DNA of 16,492 nucleotides from Actinomycetota bacterium (lineage in GTDB: Bacteria; Actinomycetota; Actinomycetes; Nanopelagicales; Nanopelagicaceae). The notes beneath the pieces are model-generated. The model had not been told where the DNA came from and searched no databases. It saw only the letters and a list, made by a program, of their open reading frames with translations. The stretch lies in contig VGAF01000017.1 of the NCBI GenBank assembly GCA_016870855.1, positions 1-16,492 of the forward strand, written 5' to 3'. This document shows, piece by piece, positions 5,634-13,130 of this stretch. Each line of letters opens with the position of its first letter. The stretch's first letter is position 1. Made by a program: the position numbers and the translations under genes.

Positions 5634-6775
5634 AGGCAGCGCCGTTACATCTACCAATTAAGGATGGCGGCCTCAACCTAACCACCCCAGTTGTACTTGC
5701 GCCGATGGCTGGCATTACCAATGCCGCTTTCCGGCTCTTATGTCGCGAACAAGGCGCTGGATTATTTGTATCTGAGATGGTTACCGCTCGCGCGCTAGTT
5801 GAACGAAATGAAGAGACGCTGCGGATGATTGTTCCGGGCGAAGGCGAGACGCCACGTTCAGTTCAACTCTACGCAACGGAACCTCACGATCTTGCAAGAG
5901 CAGTAGAGATGATAGGGCGAGAGGATTTAGCAGATCATATTGATCTCAACTTTGGCTGTCCGGTACCGAAGGTGACTAGAAAGGGAGGCGGCGCAGCTCT
6001 TCCCTACAAGCGAAGATTATTTGCTGAGCTAGTAAAGGCAGCTGTTGATAACGCATCAAAGTACAAGATTCCCGTCACGGTAAAGATGCGAGTGGGAATA
6101 GATAGCGCTCATGAAACTTATCTTGATGCTGGAATGATCGCAGCAAACCTTGGAGTTGCTTGGGTGGCGTTACATGCAAGGACTGCCGAACAGTTCTATG
6201 AAGGAAAATCTGATTGGAGCAAGATCTCAAATTTAGTTGAACACTTAAAGCCGACCGGGGTTCCAGTCCTTGGAAATGGCGATATCTGGTCTGGTGGCGA
6301 TGGTGTGCGGATGATGGTTGAGACTGGTTGTGCGGGGGTCGTAGTCGGACGCGGATGTTTGGGGCGCCCGTGGTTATTTGCGGATCTAGTGCGCGCTTTT
6401 AATGGTGAAGGTGAGCGACCGCTCCCATCGCTCTACGAGGTTCGTGAAGTTATGTGGCGTCACGCCCAACTTTTGGTTCAGTACTTTGAAAGCGAAGAGC
6501 GGGCCTGTCGAGATCTTCGCAAACATATGGCCTGGTATCTAAAGGGATTCCGTGTTGAAGGAGAGATTAGGCCGAGGCTTGGGATGGTTGCATCCTTAAC
6601 TGAACTTAGATCACTTCTCGATCAGCTTGCCGATCAACCATATCCAGAAGAAGTTGGCGACTCACCACGTGGCCGCAGATCTCATGGAAGAGCAGTCTCG
6701 CTTCCCCAAGGTTGGCTAGATGATCCCGAAGAGTTAGTAAGCGTTGATGGAAGAGATTCTGGTTCTGGTGGTTAA
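5603..6775 (+). CDS. dus: tRNA-dihydrouridine synthase, DusB-like
   Basis: This FMN- and NADPH-dependent enzyme reduces specific uridines in the tRNA D-loop. It is 390 residues long. The TIM barrel opens with VVLAPMAGITNAAFRLLCRE. The active-site motif LNFGCPVPKVTRKGGGAAL carries the catalytic Cys119. The FMN phosphate region reads VPVLGNGDIWSGG and GVVVGRGCLGRPWLF, and a C-terminal helical tRNA-binding domain follows (MAWYLKGF). The last ~40 residues are a polar Gly/Ser/Arg tail, common in actinobacterial homologues. ATG 5603 has AGGTGG 4 bases upstream but lies within the glyS 3' end (31-base overlap). TTG codons around 5624-5628 are weaker alternatives. It ends at TAATG, sharing one base with the next gene. 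Confidence 0.92.
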   Translation: MVSATSFGLLKAAPLHLPIKDGGLNLTTPVVLAPMAGITNAAFRLLCREQGAGLFVSEMVTARALVERNEETLRMIVPGEGETPRSVQLYATEPHDLARAVEMIGREDLADHIDLNFGCPVPKVTRKGGGAALPYKRRLFAELVKAAVDNASKYKIPVTVKMRVGIDSAHETYLDAGMIAANLGVAWVALHARTAEQFYEGKSDWSKISNLVEHLKPTGVPVLGNGDIWSGGDGVRMMVETGCAGVVVGRGCLGRPWLFADLVRAFNGEGERPLPSLYEVREVMWRHAQLLVQYFESEERACRDLRKHMAWYLKGFRVEGEIRPRLGMVASLTELRSLLDQLADQPYPEEVGDSPRGRRSHGRAVSLPQGWLDDPEELVSVDGRDSGSGG

Positions 6776-7407
6776 TGTTTCTCTTTAAATGGTTCTTTAA
6801 ATTCTTAACTTTCTTGATAGTGCTCCTACTTGCAATACCAACTTTTGCGCTTGCTAGAACTTGGTACACCGCAAATAATGAGACGATTCGAAAAGCCGAT
6901 GCAATCGTTGTGATGGGTGCGGCCCAACTTGATGGACGGCCGGGAAGAGTTTTAGAGGCGAGGTTGAAAGAAGTTGTGCGCATCTACGAAAAAGATTTCG
7001 CAGCTCAAGTATTCACTCTTGGCGCAGGAGCCCCCGGCGATAGATTTACCGAGGCCGGAACGTCTCGTGCTTGGTTGGCACAGAATGGAATTCCGTGGCG
7101 CTCTATGACCGCGATAAAGATTGGAAGAGACACTTACACAAGTATCGAAGCGCTCGCCTCGAATGTCGATAAGAAGCGTTTCAACTCAATCATTATCGTC
7201 ACAGATCCGTATCACTGCTTTAGATCGATAACGATGGCAAAGGATTTTGGATTTGATGCGAGCTGTTCCCCGGTCAGAACTGGGATTGCGAGTCTAGATA
7301 AGGTCAGTTTTCGCTATTTATTAAGGGAAACTGGGGCATATCTCGCTTACATCACCTTAGGTCGGCGGGGAATTCACATTAGCGACCATGTAGCGTGGAA
7401 ACTGTAG
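6775..7407 (+). CDS. YdcF/SanA-like DUF218 membrane-anchored protein
   Basis: This 210-residue protein has one N-terminal membrane helix (about residues 4-27, FKWFFKFLTFLIVLLLAIPTF) and an extracytoplasmic DUF218 domain. The domain is recognised from ADAIVVMGAAQLDGRPG, the helix ARLKEVVRIY, then FTLGAGAPGD, the E(A)GTSRAWLAQNGIP segment, and IIIVTDPYHCFRS, all typical of SanA/YdcF proteins. These are linked to envelope integrity and are sometimes described as binding S-adenosylmethionine, but no reaction can be assigned here. The start codon overlaps the dus stop by one base (TAATG), so translation is coupled to dus. Its stop TAG begins a TANNNT-like hexamer before dgt. Confidence 0.82.
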   Translation: MFLFKWFFKFLTFLIVLLLAIPTFALARTWYTANNETIRKADAIVVMGAAQLDGRPGRVLEARLKEVVRIYEKDFAAQVFTLGAGAPGDRFTEAGTSRAWLAQNGIPWRSMTAIKIGRDTYTSIEALASNVDKKRFNSIIIVTDPYHCFRSITMAKDFGFDASCSPVRTGIASLDKVSFRYLLRETGAYLAYITLGRRGIHISDHVAWKL

Positions 7408-7410
7408 CCT
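7405..7410 (+). promoter_or_regulatory. Weak candidate -10 hexamer before dgt
   Basis: TAGCCT fits TANNNT, includes the TAG stop of the preceding gene, and lies 8 bases before ATG 7419. The spacing is a little long for a leaderless start, so this is weaker than the recO, dnaG or alpha-galactosidase boxes. dgt may simply be read through from glyS. Confidence 0.22.
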
Positions 7411-7418
7411 TACGAACT

Positions 7419-8672
7419 ATGGCGCTTCGTGAAGCAAAGGAGCATGCGGGATATTCCGCTTCTGATCGCGGGCGATTTCTCGATGAACCGGCGAAACGAA
7501 AAGGTCGGACTGAATTTGCGCGTGATAGAGCAAGAATCATTCATTCATTTGCGCTCCGAAGATTAGCCGCAAAGACACAAGTCGCGGTTCCATGGGCAAG
7601 TGACTTTCCGCGAACTCGCCTCTCTCATTCACTGGAGTGCGCCCAAGTTGGGCGCGAGTTAGGTGCCGCCCTTGGAGCCGATCCAGATTTAATGGAAGGC
7701 GCTTGTTTAGCTCACGACTTGGGACATCCTCCATTTGGACATAATGGTGAAATTGCGCTGGCAAAGTTAGCTGAGCCTTGTGGCGGCTTTGAAGGGAATG
7801 CCCAGAGTTTCCGGTTATTGACACGCATTGAAGCTAAAACTGTTGATGAGAGTGGCCTCTCAGTTGGTTTGAATTTAACTCGGGCAAGTTTGGATGCAGC
7901 AACAAAGTATCCGTGGAGCTCGTTAGAAAACTCAAAGAAGTTTGGTGTTTATGGCGATCATCAGGAGATTTTCAATTGGATGCGTGAAGGTGCCCCCGAG
8001 CAACGATCAGCGATGGAGGCCCAGATCATGGATTGGTCTGATGATGTTGCCTACTCCGTACATGATCTTGAAGATGCTCTCGTAACTGGCCACATAAAAC
8101 TTGAGGGACTTCGAAGCGATCTACCGAATCTGTTCCAAGTAGCGAAATCCGAATATTTAAGTGACTTGACTGAAGCTGAAGCGAGCGGGGCGCTTGACTC
8201 ACTACAAGCACTTTCCTGTTGGCCAAAGGAATTTGATCGGAGCCATCGCCAACTAGCTCTCTTGAAAGATTTAACAAGTCAATTGATTGGAAGGTTTGCG
8301 CTAGCGGCTGAACGTGAGACTCGCGCGCATTATGGTGATGGCGAATTGACTCGATATTCGGCAAACCTGCTCGTTCCGCGCGCTCAAAGAGTCGAAGTTG
8401 CGCTTCTGAAAGCGATGCCGGGCTACTACATCATTCGAGCTGAAAAATCCCAAGATCTTTACCAAAGTCAGCGTGAGTTACTTGCCGAACTTGTTGACGC
8501 AGTCTTAGAGCGCGCTCCCGGTTCGCTGGAATCTTTCTTCTTACAAGAGTGGTATCGATCAACCACAGATTCCGAGCGGTTAAGAGTGGTAATTGATCAA
8601 GTTGCTTCCTTGACCGATCCCGGAGCGTATGCGCTGCATCAGGAGCTAACTGGCAAAAAGCGAGAGGCATAG
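7419..8672 (+). CDS. dgt: dGTP triphosphohydrolase-like HD-domain protein
   Basis: This protein is predicted to hydrolyse deoxynucleoside triphosphates to deoxynucleoside plus triphosphate, adjusting dNTP pools. The HD metal site is complete: His in RLSHSLECAQVGRELG, the HD pair in LAHDLGHPPFGHNGE, and the later Asp in MDWSDDVAYSVHDLED. The N-terminal GYSASDRGRFLDEP-x-KRKGRTEFARDRARI-x-HS is typical of actinobacterial Dgt. From ATG 7419 it has 417 residues. A GTG at 7395 would add 8 residues and overlap the previous gene by 13 bases. The ATG is preferred because the conserved region starts well after it. It lies 9 bases before dnaG, an order also found in mycobacteria. Substrate preference (dGTP or any dNTP) cannot be read from sequence. 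Confidence 0.9.
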   Translation: MALREAKEHAGYSASDRGRFLDEPAKRKGRTEFARDRARIIHSFALRRLAAKTQVAVPWASDFPRTRLSHSLECAQVGRELGAALGADPDLMEGACLAHDLGHPPFGHNGEIALAKLAEPCGGFEGNAQSFRLLTRIEAKTVDESGLSVGLNLTRASLDAATKYPWSSLENSKKFGVYGDHQEIFNWMREGAPEQRSAMEAQIMDWSDDVAYSVHDLEDALVTGHIKLEGLRSDLPNLFQVAKSEYLSDLTEAEASGALDSLQALSCWPKEFDRSHRQLALLKDLTSQLIGRFALAAERETRAHYGDGELTRYSANLLVPRAQRVEVALLKAMPGYYIIRAEKSQDLYQSQRELLAELVDAVLERAPGSLESFFLQEWYRSTTDSERLRVVIDQVASLTDPGAYALHQELTGKKREA

Positions 8673-8675
8673 GAT
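8670..8675 (+). promoter_or_regulatory. Candidate -10 hexamer of a leaderless dnaG promoter
   Basis: TAGGAT fits TANNNT and lies exactly 6 bases before ATG 8682. Its first three bases are the TAG stop of dgt. There is no Shine-Dalgarno sequence before dnaG, which supports a leaderless transcript in addition to read-through from dgt. Confidence 0.4.
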
Positions 8676-8681
8676 TCGGCC

Positions 8682-10514
8682 ATGTCAGGGCGGATAAAAG
8701 ATAGCGATCTTGCTTATGTTCGCGATCGTTCACCAATCGATGAAGTCGTAGGTGAGTACGTCCAACTTAAGAACGCCGGCGGTGGCCAGAAAAAAGGGCT
8801 ATGTCCATTTCATGATGAGAAGACGCCATCCTTTCACGTAACCCCAAGTAAGGGTTTCTTCCATTGTTTTGGTTGCCAAACCGGTGGAGATGTATTTGCC
8901 TTTGTGATGAAGATTGACCATCTCACCTTTACAGAAGTAGTTGAGAAATTAGCCGAGCGGATCGGATACCAACTCACTTATGAGGCTGGAAGCGCAGGAT
9001 CTGCCCCGACTGGAAAGCGCTCTCGATTAGTTGCTGCAAATGCCGCTGCCGCTCGCTTCTATCAAGAACAATTGAAATCTCCGGATGCTGCGATGGGAAG
9101 AGACTTTCTTGAGAAGCGTGGCTTTGATGGTGAATCAGTTCGAAGTTTTGGAGTTGGCTTTGCGCCTAAGGAATGGGATGTGCTTACTAAAGCGCTGCGC
9201 GCAGAAGGTTTCACAATTGAAGAGCTAACGCTTGCAGGTTTGATAAAAGAGGGACAGCGAGGACCGATTGATCGTTTTAGATATCGATTGGTCTGGCCAA
9301 TTCATGACATTACCGGCGATGTGGTCGGGTTCGGGGCTAGAAAATTAGCGAGTGATGAAGAAGATAATGGACCTAAATATCTAAATACCCCAGAAACTCT
9401 CATATATAAGAAGAGCCAACTGCTCTACGGTCTTGATCGAGCGAAGAAAGAGATCGCCAAGTCCCGCCAAGTCGTAGTTGTTGAGGGATATACCGATGTG
9501 ATGGCGGCTCATCTATCTGGAATAACTACAGCGGTCGCTACTTGCGGAACCGCCTTTGGCGATGATCACATCCGAATTCTTAGGCGATTGCTAATGGATG
9601 ATGATTCTTTCCGCGGAGAAGTCATATTTACTTTTGATGGCGATGCTGCCGGACAGAAAGCGGCACTTCGAGCATTTGATGATGACCAGAAATTTGTCAC
9701 CCAAACCTTTGTCGCTGTTGAACCTAATGGCCTTGATCCTTGTGAACTCCGCCAGAAAAGTGGCGATGGTGCGGTGCGCGACTTGATTGCAAGGAGAGTT
9801 CCACTATTTGAGTTTGCGATAAGAACTGAGATAAAGAAGTTTGATCTAACTACTCCGGAAGGAAGAGTTAGCGCGTTAAATTCAACGGCCCCTCTAATTG
9901 GCAAGATTAGAGATGCATCGCTTCGCCCCGAATATGTGAGAACTCTCGCAGGTTGGCTAGGCATGGATATTGAAGTTGTTACTGCTGCCGTTAAAAAGAA
10001 CGCATCTAAAGGTGGCTCGGTAAAGAGCGAAGAGAGCGCGACCTCAAATTGGCGACCAGATCCGAATGAACCAAGGCTCGCCCTAGAACGTGAAGTACTG
10101 AAAGTAAGGCTACAGATGCCAGCGCTCGCCAGACAATGGAGTGAAGTAGAACCAAATGCATTTTCACATCCTGCTTATGAGAGATTGCGTAATTACATCG
10201 ATACCCAGAAGAACTTGGAGTCCATTGATGTATCAAAGATTGATGGAGAAGAATTGCGTTCATTTGTTACCGAGTTGCTAGTTGAACCGGTCCGCACACA
10301 AGGTGAGATTTCTGATCGCTATGTCTCAAGCATTATGGCGAGATTAAATGAAGTGGCGCTCTCTAGATCAATCGCAGAAATCAAGTCCTCGCTTCAACGA
10401 CTCAATCCAGTTGAGAACGAGAAGGAGTATGGGGAGACTTTCGCTAAATTGGTCGAAATGGAGACGAAACGTCGCGCACTCCGGGAATTGGCGTTCGGAG
10501 AAGGCTTGTCGTAG
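8682..10514 (+). CDS. dnaG: DNA primase DnaG
   Basis: DnaG makes the RNA primers for replication, working with the DnaB helicase. Its 610 residues match the full-length family. The N-terminal CHC2 zinc ribbon uses C41, H44, C62 and C65 (GLCPFHDEKTPSF ... FHCFGC). The catalytic core contains the RNAP-basic motif region (RFRYRLVWPIHD, VGFGARKL, PKYLNTPET) and the TOPRIM fold, with EGYTDVMAAH (Glu268) and FDGDAAGQKA (Asp319, Asp321). The last ~150 residues form the helical C-terminal domain that normally contacts DnaB, less conserved as usual. It has a leaderless-type start and lies 9 bases after dgt. Its TAG stop lies 22 bases before tRNA-Asn and itself begins a possible tRNA promoter hexamer. 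No anomalies were seen. Confidence 0.97.
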   Translation: MSGRIKDSDLAYVRDRSPIDEVVGEYVQLKNAGGGQKKGLCPFHDEKTPSFHVTPSKGFFHCFGCQTGGDVFAFVMKIDHLTFTEVVEKLAERIGYQLTYEAGSAGSAPTGKRSRLVAANAAAARFYQEQLKSPDAAMGRDFLEKRGFDGESVRSFGVGFAPKEWDVLTKALRAEGFTIEELTLAGLIKEGQRGPIDRFRYRLVWPIHDITGDVVGFGARKLASDEEDNGPKYLNTPETLIYKKSQLLYGLDRAKKEIAKSRQVVVVEGYTDVMAAHLSGITTAVATCGTAFGDDHIRILRRLLMDDDSFRGEVIFTFDGDAAGQKAALRAFDDDQKFVTQTFVAVEPNGLDPCELRQKSGDGAVRDLIARRVPLFEFAIRTEIKKFDLTTPEGRVSALNSTAPLIGKIRDASLRPEYVRTLAGWLGMDIEVVTAAVKKNASKGGSVKSEESATSNWRPDPNEPRLALEREVLKVRLQMPALARQWSEVEPNAFSHPAYERLRNYIDTQKNLESIDVSKIDGEELRSFVTELLVEPVRTQGEISDRYVSSIMARLNEVALSRSIAEIKSSLQRLNPVENEKEYGETFAKLVEMETKRRALRELAFGEGLS

Positions 10515-10517
10515 AGT
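10512..10517 (+). promoter_or_regulatory. Candidate -10 hexamer for tRNA-Asn
   Basis: TAGAGT fits TANNNT, begins with the dnaG stop codon, and would start transcription near 10524, leaving a 5' leader of about 13 bases before the mature tRNA. No clear -35 is visible. Confidence 0.3.
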
Positions 10518-10536
10518 CTGCCGGAGTTTTAGCCGA

Positions 10537-10609
10537 TCCCCGATAGCTCAATCGGCAGAGCAGCCGGCTGTTAACCGGCAGGTTCTTGGTTCGAGTCCAA
10601 GTCGGGGAG
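10537..10609 (+). tRNA. tRNA-Asn (anticodon GTT)
   Basis: This is a 73-base cloverleaf with all stems paired. The acceptor is TCCCCGA (10537-10543) with TCGGGGA (10602-10608). The D stem is GCTC with GAGC (10546-10549 and 10558-10561). The anticodon stem is GCCGG with CCGGC (10563-10567 and 10575-10579) around loop CTGTTAA, with anticodon GTT at 10570-10572. The variable loop is AGGTT. The T stem is CTTGG with CCAAG (10585-10589 and 10597-10601) around TTCGAGT. The discriminator is G10609, and the next bases are CTT, so CCA is not encoded. It lies between dnaG and the ACT-domain gene, at the edge between housekeeping and sugar-catabolic genes. Confidence 0.97.
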
Positions 10610-10618
10610 CTTTTCATT

Positions 10619-10624
10619 TAGACT
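10619..10624 (+). promoter_or_regulatory. Candidate -10 hexamer of a leaderless ACT-domain gene promoter
   Basis: TAGACT fits TANNNT and lies 7 bases before ATG 10632. The gap after the tRNA is only 22 bases and has no Shine-Dalgarno sequence. This allows transcription independent of the tRNA. Confidence 0.38.
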
Positions 10625-10631
10625 CATCTCT

Positions 10632-10871
10632 ATGGCAATGGTCCGAATCCGAGTAGCACTTCCCGATCGCCCTGGCTCCCTTGGCGCAGTCGCATCAGCA
10701 ATTGGTTTTGCCGGCGGCGACATTAGAGGCTTAGTGGTCCTTTCATCTGAGGGTGGACGCGGAATCGATGACATCACAGTTGCATTTCCCGGAACCGATC
10801 CAGCCGACCTAATCAATGTATTAAATGCCATCGGTGGCGTTGAAGTTCTATCTGTAACGCCAGTTAGTTAA
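10632..10871 (+). CDS. Small stand-alone ACT-domain protein
   Basis: This 79-residue protein is nearly all one ACT domain, the ligand-binding fold that usually senses amino acids. The beta-alpha-beta-beta-alpha-beta pattern is visible: VRIRVALPDRPGSLGAVASAIGFAGGDIRGLVVL, then DDITVAFPG, a helix PADLINVLNAIGG, and a last strand VEVLSVTPVS. The DRPGSLG turn is the common ligand-binding loop. No enzyme or DNA-binding domain is attached, so it is either a regulatory partner subunit or a stand-alone sensor; the ligand is unknown. ATG 10632 is used (ATG 10638 is possible). It ends in a 4-base convergent overlap with galK. Confidence 0.8.
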   Translation: MAMVRIRVALPDRPGSLGAVASAIGFAGGDIRGLVVLSSEGGRGIDDITVAFPGTDPADLINVLNAIGGVEVLSVTPVS

Positions 10872-12013
10872 TAACTTTCTACCCGGGCTCCATCTCCAGG
10901 GAGCGAATCAAAGAATCTCGGCGAACCAAATCCACTCTTGCTAAATGCTCGCTCAATTTCTACAGCAACTTTCGCAGCTTCATCGCTCTTAATGAGGGAG
11001 ATTGTACTTCCGCCAAATCCGCCTCCTACCATGCGAGCGCCGAGCGCTCCAAGGTTGAGAGCGGTATCAACGGCGAGATCTAATTCAGGGCAAGAAACGT
11101 TGTAGTCATCTCGAAGTGATTTATGCGATTTTGTTAATAGGTTTCCAAAGGTATCGAAGTCATCGGCTTCTAGAACCTTTACAGCCTCAAGGACTCTTCC
11201 TATCTCAGTTACTGCATGACGCGCCCGCAGGTAATTCAATTCCGGTAATCTTGTTCGTGCGGTTTCTAACTCTCCAATAGAGAGATCTCGCATCGCTTTA
11301 ACGCCAAGTTCCTTCGCGACCGCCTCGCATTGCGTGCGACGCTCGGCATATCCACCATCAACAAGGGCATGATGCGCCCTTGTATCAACTATCAAGAGTT
11401 TTAAGTCATTTGATTCAAAGTCGACTTTGATTTGGCGAGTAGAAAGGTCGCGACAGTCCAATAGGAGAGCATGGCCAGCTTTACCCATCAAAGAGATTGA
11501 TTGATCCATGATGCCGCACGGAACTCCAACATATTCATTTTCGGCTCGCTGGGTAATTCGTGCAAGTTCGGTTAAGGATTTGCCTAACTCAAAGTGCGCA
11601 TTTAGCGCGGTAGCAACGCTACATTCCAGCGCCGCAGATGAAGATAGCCCCGCTCCGGATGGAACTTCGCTATCAACCAAGATTTCCACTCCAACTTTTA
11701 TATCAAGAGCCCAGAGCACACCTAATATGTAGCGAGTCCAGACCGGCCCAGTTTGTGGCTTTAATTCAGCGATTGAGCTTTCAAAAACATCTCTCTTATT
11801 CTGATTTGTTGCGACTCTTACCCGCTCATCACTTCGAATCCTCAACGCGCAGTACGTCCTAGCTTGAATCGCGAAAGGGAGCACAAAGCCATCGCTGTAA
11901 TCAATATGTTCACCAATTAGATTGACTCGACCTGGTGCCGAGGCCACCAAATCAGGATTTACACCAAATAGAGTTGTGAAATCCTCGCGGATTTTCATCT
12001 TAGATTCGAACAT
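10868..12013 (-). CDS. galK: Galactokinase
   Basis: GalK phosphorylates alpha-D-galactose to galactose-1-phosphate with ATP (Leloir pathway, cytosol). It is a 381-residue GHMP kinase. The galactokinase signature is GRVNLIGEHIDYSDGFVLP (28-46). The ATP-binding motif PSGAGLSSSAALE is at 118-130, and the probable catalytic Asp170 lies in CGIMDQS. GARMVGGGFGGSTISL near the C-terminus is GHMP motif 3. ATG 12013 lies inside the galT 3' end (14-base overlap); ATG 11998, which gives MKIREDF, is an equally reasonable start. No promoter-like hexamer is seen before it, so it is co-transcribed with galT. The stop overlaps the ACT-domain gene end on the other strand. Confidence 0.96.
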   Translation of the reverse strand: MFESKMKIREDFTTLFGVNPDLVASAPGRVNLIGEHIDYSDGFVLPFAIQARTYCALRIRSDERVRVATNQNKRDVFESSIAELKPQTGPVWTRYILGVLWALDIKVGVEILVDSEVPSGAGLSSSAALECSVATALNAHFELGKSLTELARITQRAENEYVGVPCGIMDQSISLMGKAGHALLLDCRDLSTRQIKVDFESNDLKLLIVDTRAHHALVDGGYAERRTQCEAVAKELGVKAMRDLSIGELETARTRLPELNYLRARHAVTEIGRVLEAVKVLEADDFDTFGNLLTKSHKSLRDDYNVSCPELDLAVDTALNLGALGARMVGGGFGGSTISLIKSDEAAKVAVEIERAFSKSGFGSPRFFDSLPGDGARVESY

Positions 12014-13109
12014 CCCGAAGTTGTTGAGCAGACTGTTCGGGCCACAAATCCATCATGAAAGCGCCAAATGCAGATTCAGAACCAGCCAAATACTTAAGTT
12101 TTCCAGGAGCGCGTCGAACGCTGGTGATCTGCCAATGCAATCGGAGTACATCTCTACCAATTCGAACCGGTGCTTGATGCCAAGCCGCTATGTAGGCCAT
12201 CTTGGTATCAAAGACACCATCTAGTCTTTGTAGAACTTCTTTAGCTATCGCCGGAAAGTTTTCGCAGGCAGCTTCATCTAAGGCCGCCAAATCTGGAACC
12301 GGGCGGATAGGTGCAACATGAATCTCAAAGGGATAGCGCGCGGCATAAGGAACGAATGCAACCCAATCAGCGTTTCTTGCGATGACTCGGACCTCATCCT
12401 TAATCTCTCGCGCCACAAGGTCATCTGGTAGTACTCGTCCGGTCTTAGCTTTATGGTTTTCAGCAACCCTTAACATCTTCTCAGTTCGTGGTGGAAGATA
12501 AGGATAAGCGTAGATCTGTCCATGAGGATGAGAGAGAGTCACGCCAACTTCTTCGCCACGGTTTTCAAAGGGCGCAATATGTTCGATGTATGAGAGCGTA
12601 GAAAGTTCAGCGGTGCGATCTCGCCACGCCTCTAAAACAGTACGGATTTGGTGATGAGATAAATCTTTAAAGGAGGCCTCGTAGTTAGAGGTGAAACAGA
12701 CTACTTCGCACTTTCCTGCAGCAGGAATGGGAGGAGTGGCAAAGCCAATCTCATTTGGAATCTTCACATCTTTTTCTGGCGAACGAAGTGATGGCGAGCG
12801 ATTATCGAAAACGACAACTTCATAGTCACTCTCAGGGATTTCAGTTAAGAAGCCGGGGCGACTTGGGGCAAGTGGATTTAACTCTTTAGGAGGCAGAAAC
12901 ACTCGACCTTCGCGGTGCGCAGCCATCACCACCCACTCGTTATTTAAAGCATCAAGGCGCATCTCTCCGATTTGTGGTTGGGTCTCAGCCTCTCGTTGGT
13001 CTACGGCATCGCGTGATTGTCCTTGAGTGTCGTAGTACCGGATTGTTCGACCATCCATGAGCAAGCGGTCAGTTCTTACGACCCCAGCGCCTAGTTTCTT
13101 GCTCGACAT
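12000..13109 (-). CDS. galT: Galactose-1-phosphate uridylyltransferase
   Basis: GalT exchanges UMP between UDP-glucose and galactose-1-phosphate, giving UDP-galactose and glucose-1-phosphate. With the chosen start it has 369 residues. Its HIT-type active site is SHPHGQIYAY, with the HPH at residues 194-196 (the second His is the UMP carrier). Other family runs are DGRTIRYYD, EWVVMAAHREGRVFLPP, VVVFDNRSPSL, and ENRGEEVGVTLSHPHG. The frame could extend to 13148, but that would overlap the divergent alpha-galactosidase start. ATG 13109 (MSSKKLGAG) or 13118 is more credible, and 13109 also fits a TAGAGT box 10 bases upstream. It forms an operon with galK through a 14-base overlap. galE is not present in the window. 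Confidence 0.94.
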   Translation of the reverse strand: MSSKKLGAGVVRTDRLLMDGRTIRYYDTQGQSRDAVDQREAETQPQIGEMRLDALNNEWVVMAAHREGRVFLPPKELNPLAPSRPGFLTEIPESDYEVVVFDNRSPSLRSPEKDVKIPNEIGFATPPIPAAGKCEVVCFTSNYEASFKDLSHHQIRTVLEAWRDRTAELSTLSYIEHIAPFENRGEEVGVTLSHPHGQIYAYPYLPPRTEKMLRVAENHKAKTGRVLPDDLVAREIKDEVRVIARNADWVAFVPYAARYPFEIHVAPIRPVPDLAALDEAACENFPAIAKEVLQRLDGVFDTKMAYIAAWHQAPVRIGRDVLRLHWQITSVRRAPGKLKYLAGSESAFGAFMMDLWPEQSAQQLRDVRI

Positions 13110-13118
13110 GATGAGCAT

Positions 13119-13125
13119 TACTCTA
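13119..13125. promoter_or_regulatory. Symmetric bidirectional -10 element between galT and the alpha-galactosidase
   Basis: The 7-base sequence TACTCTA reads as TACTCT on the plus strand, exactly 6 bases before the alpha-galactosidase ATG at 13131. On the minus strand it reads as TAGAGT, 10 bases before the galT ATG at 13109. Both fit TANNNT, so one short element could open DNA for transcription both ways. The whole gap between the two chosen starts is only 21 bases and has no room for a separate operator between promoters. Confidence 0.4.
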
Positions 13126-13130
13126 CCGGC

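Noticed and set aside
10580..10640. Phage or island attachment site at the 3' end of tRNA-Asn
   Set aside because: I found no second copy of the tRNA 3' end, no integrase gene and no mobility gene within the window.
10348..10831. Open frames overlapping the dnaG end, the tRNA and the ACT gene on both strands
   Set aside because: They run through the tRNA or oppose well-supported genes and show no family features.
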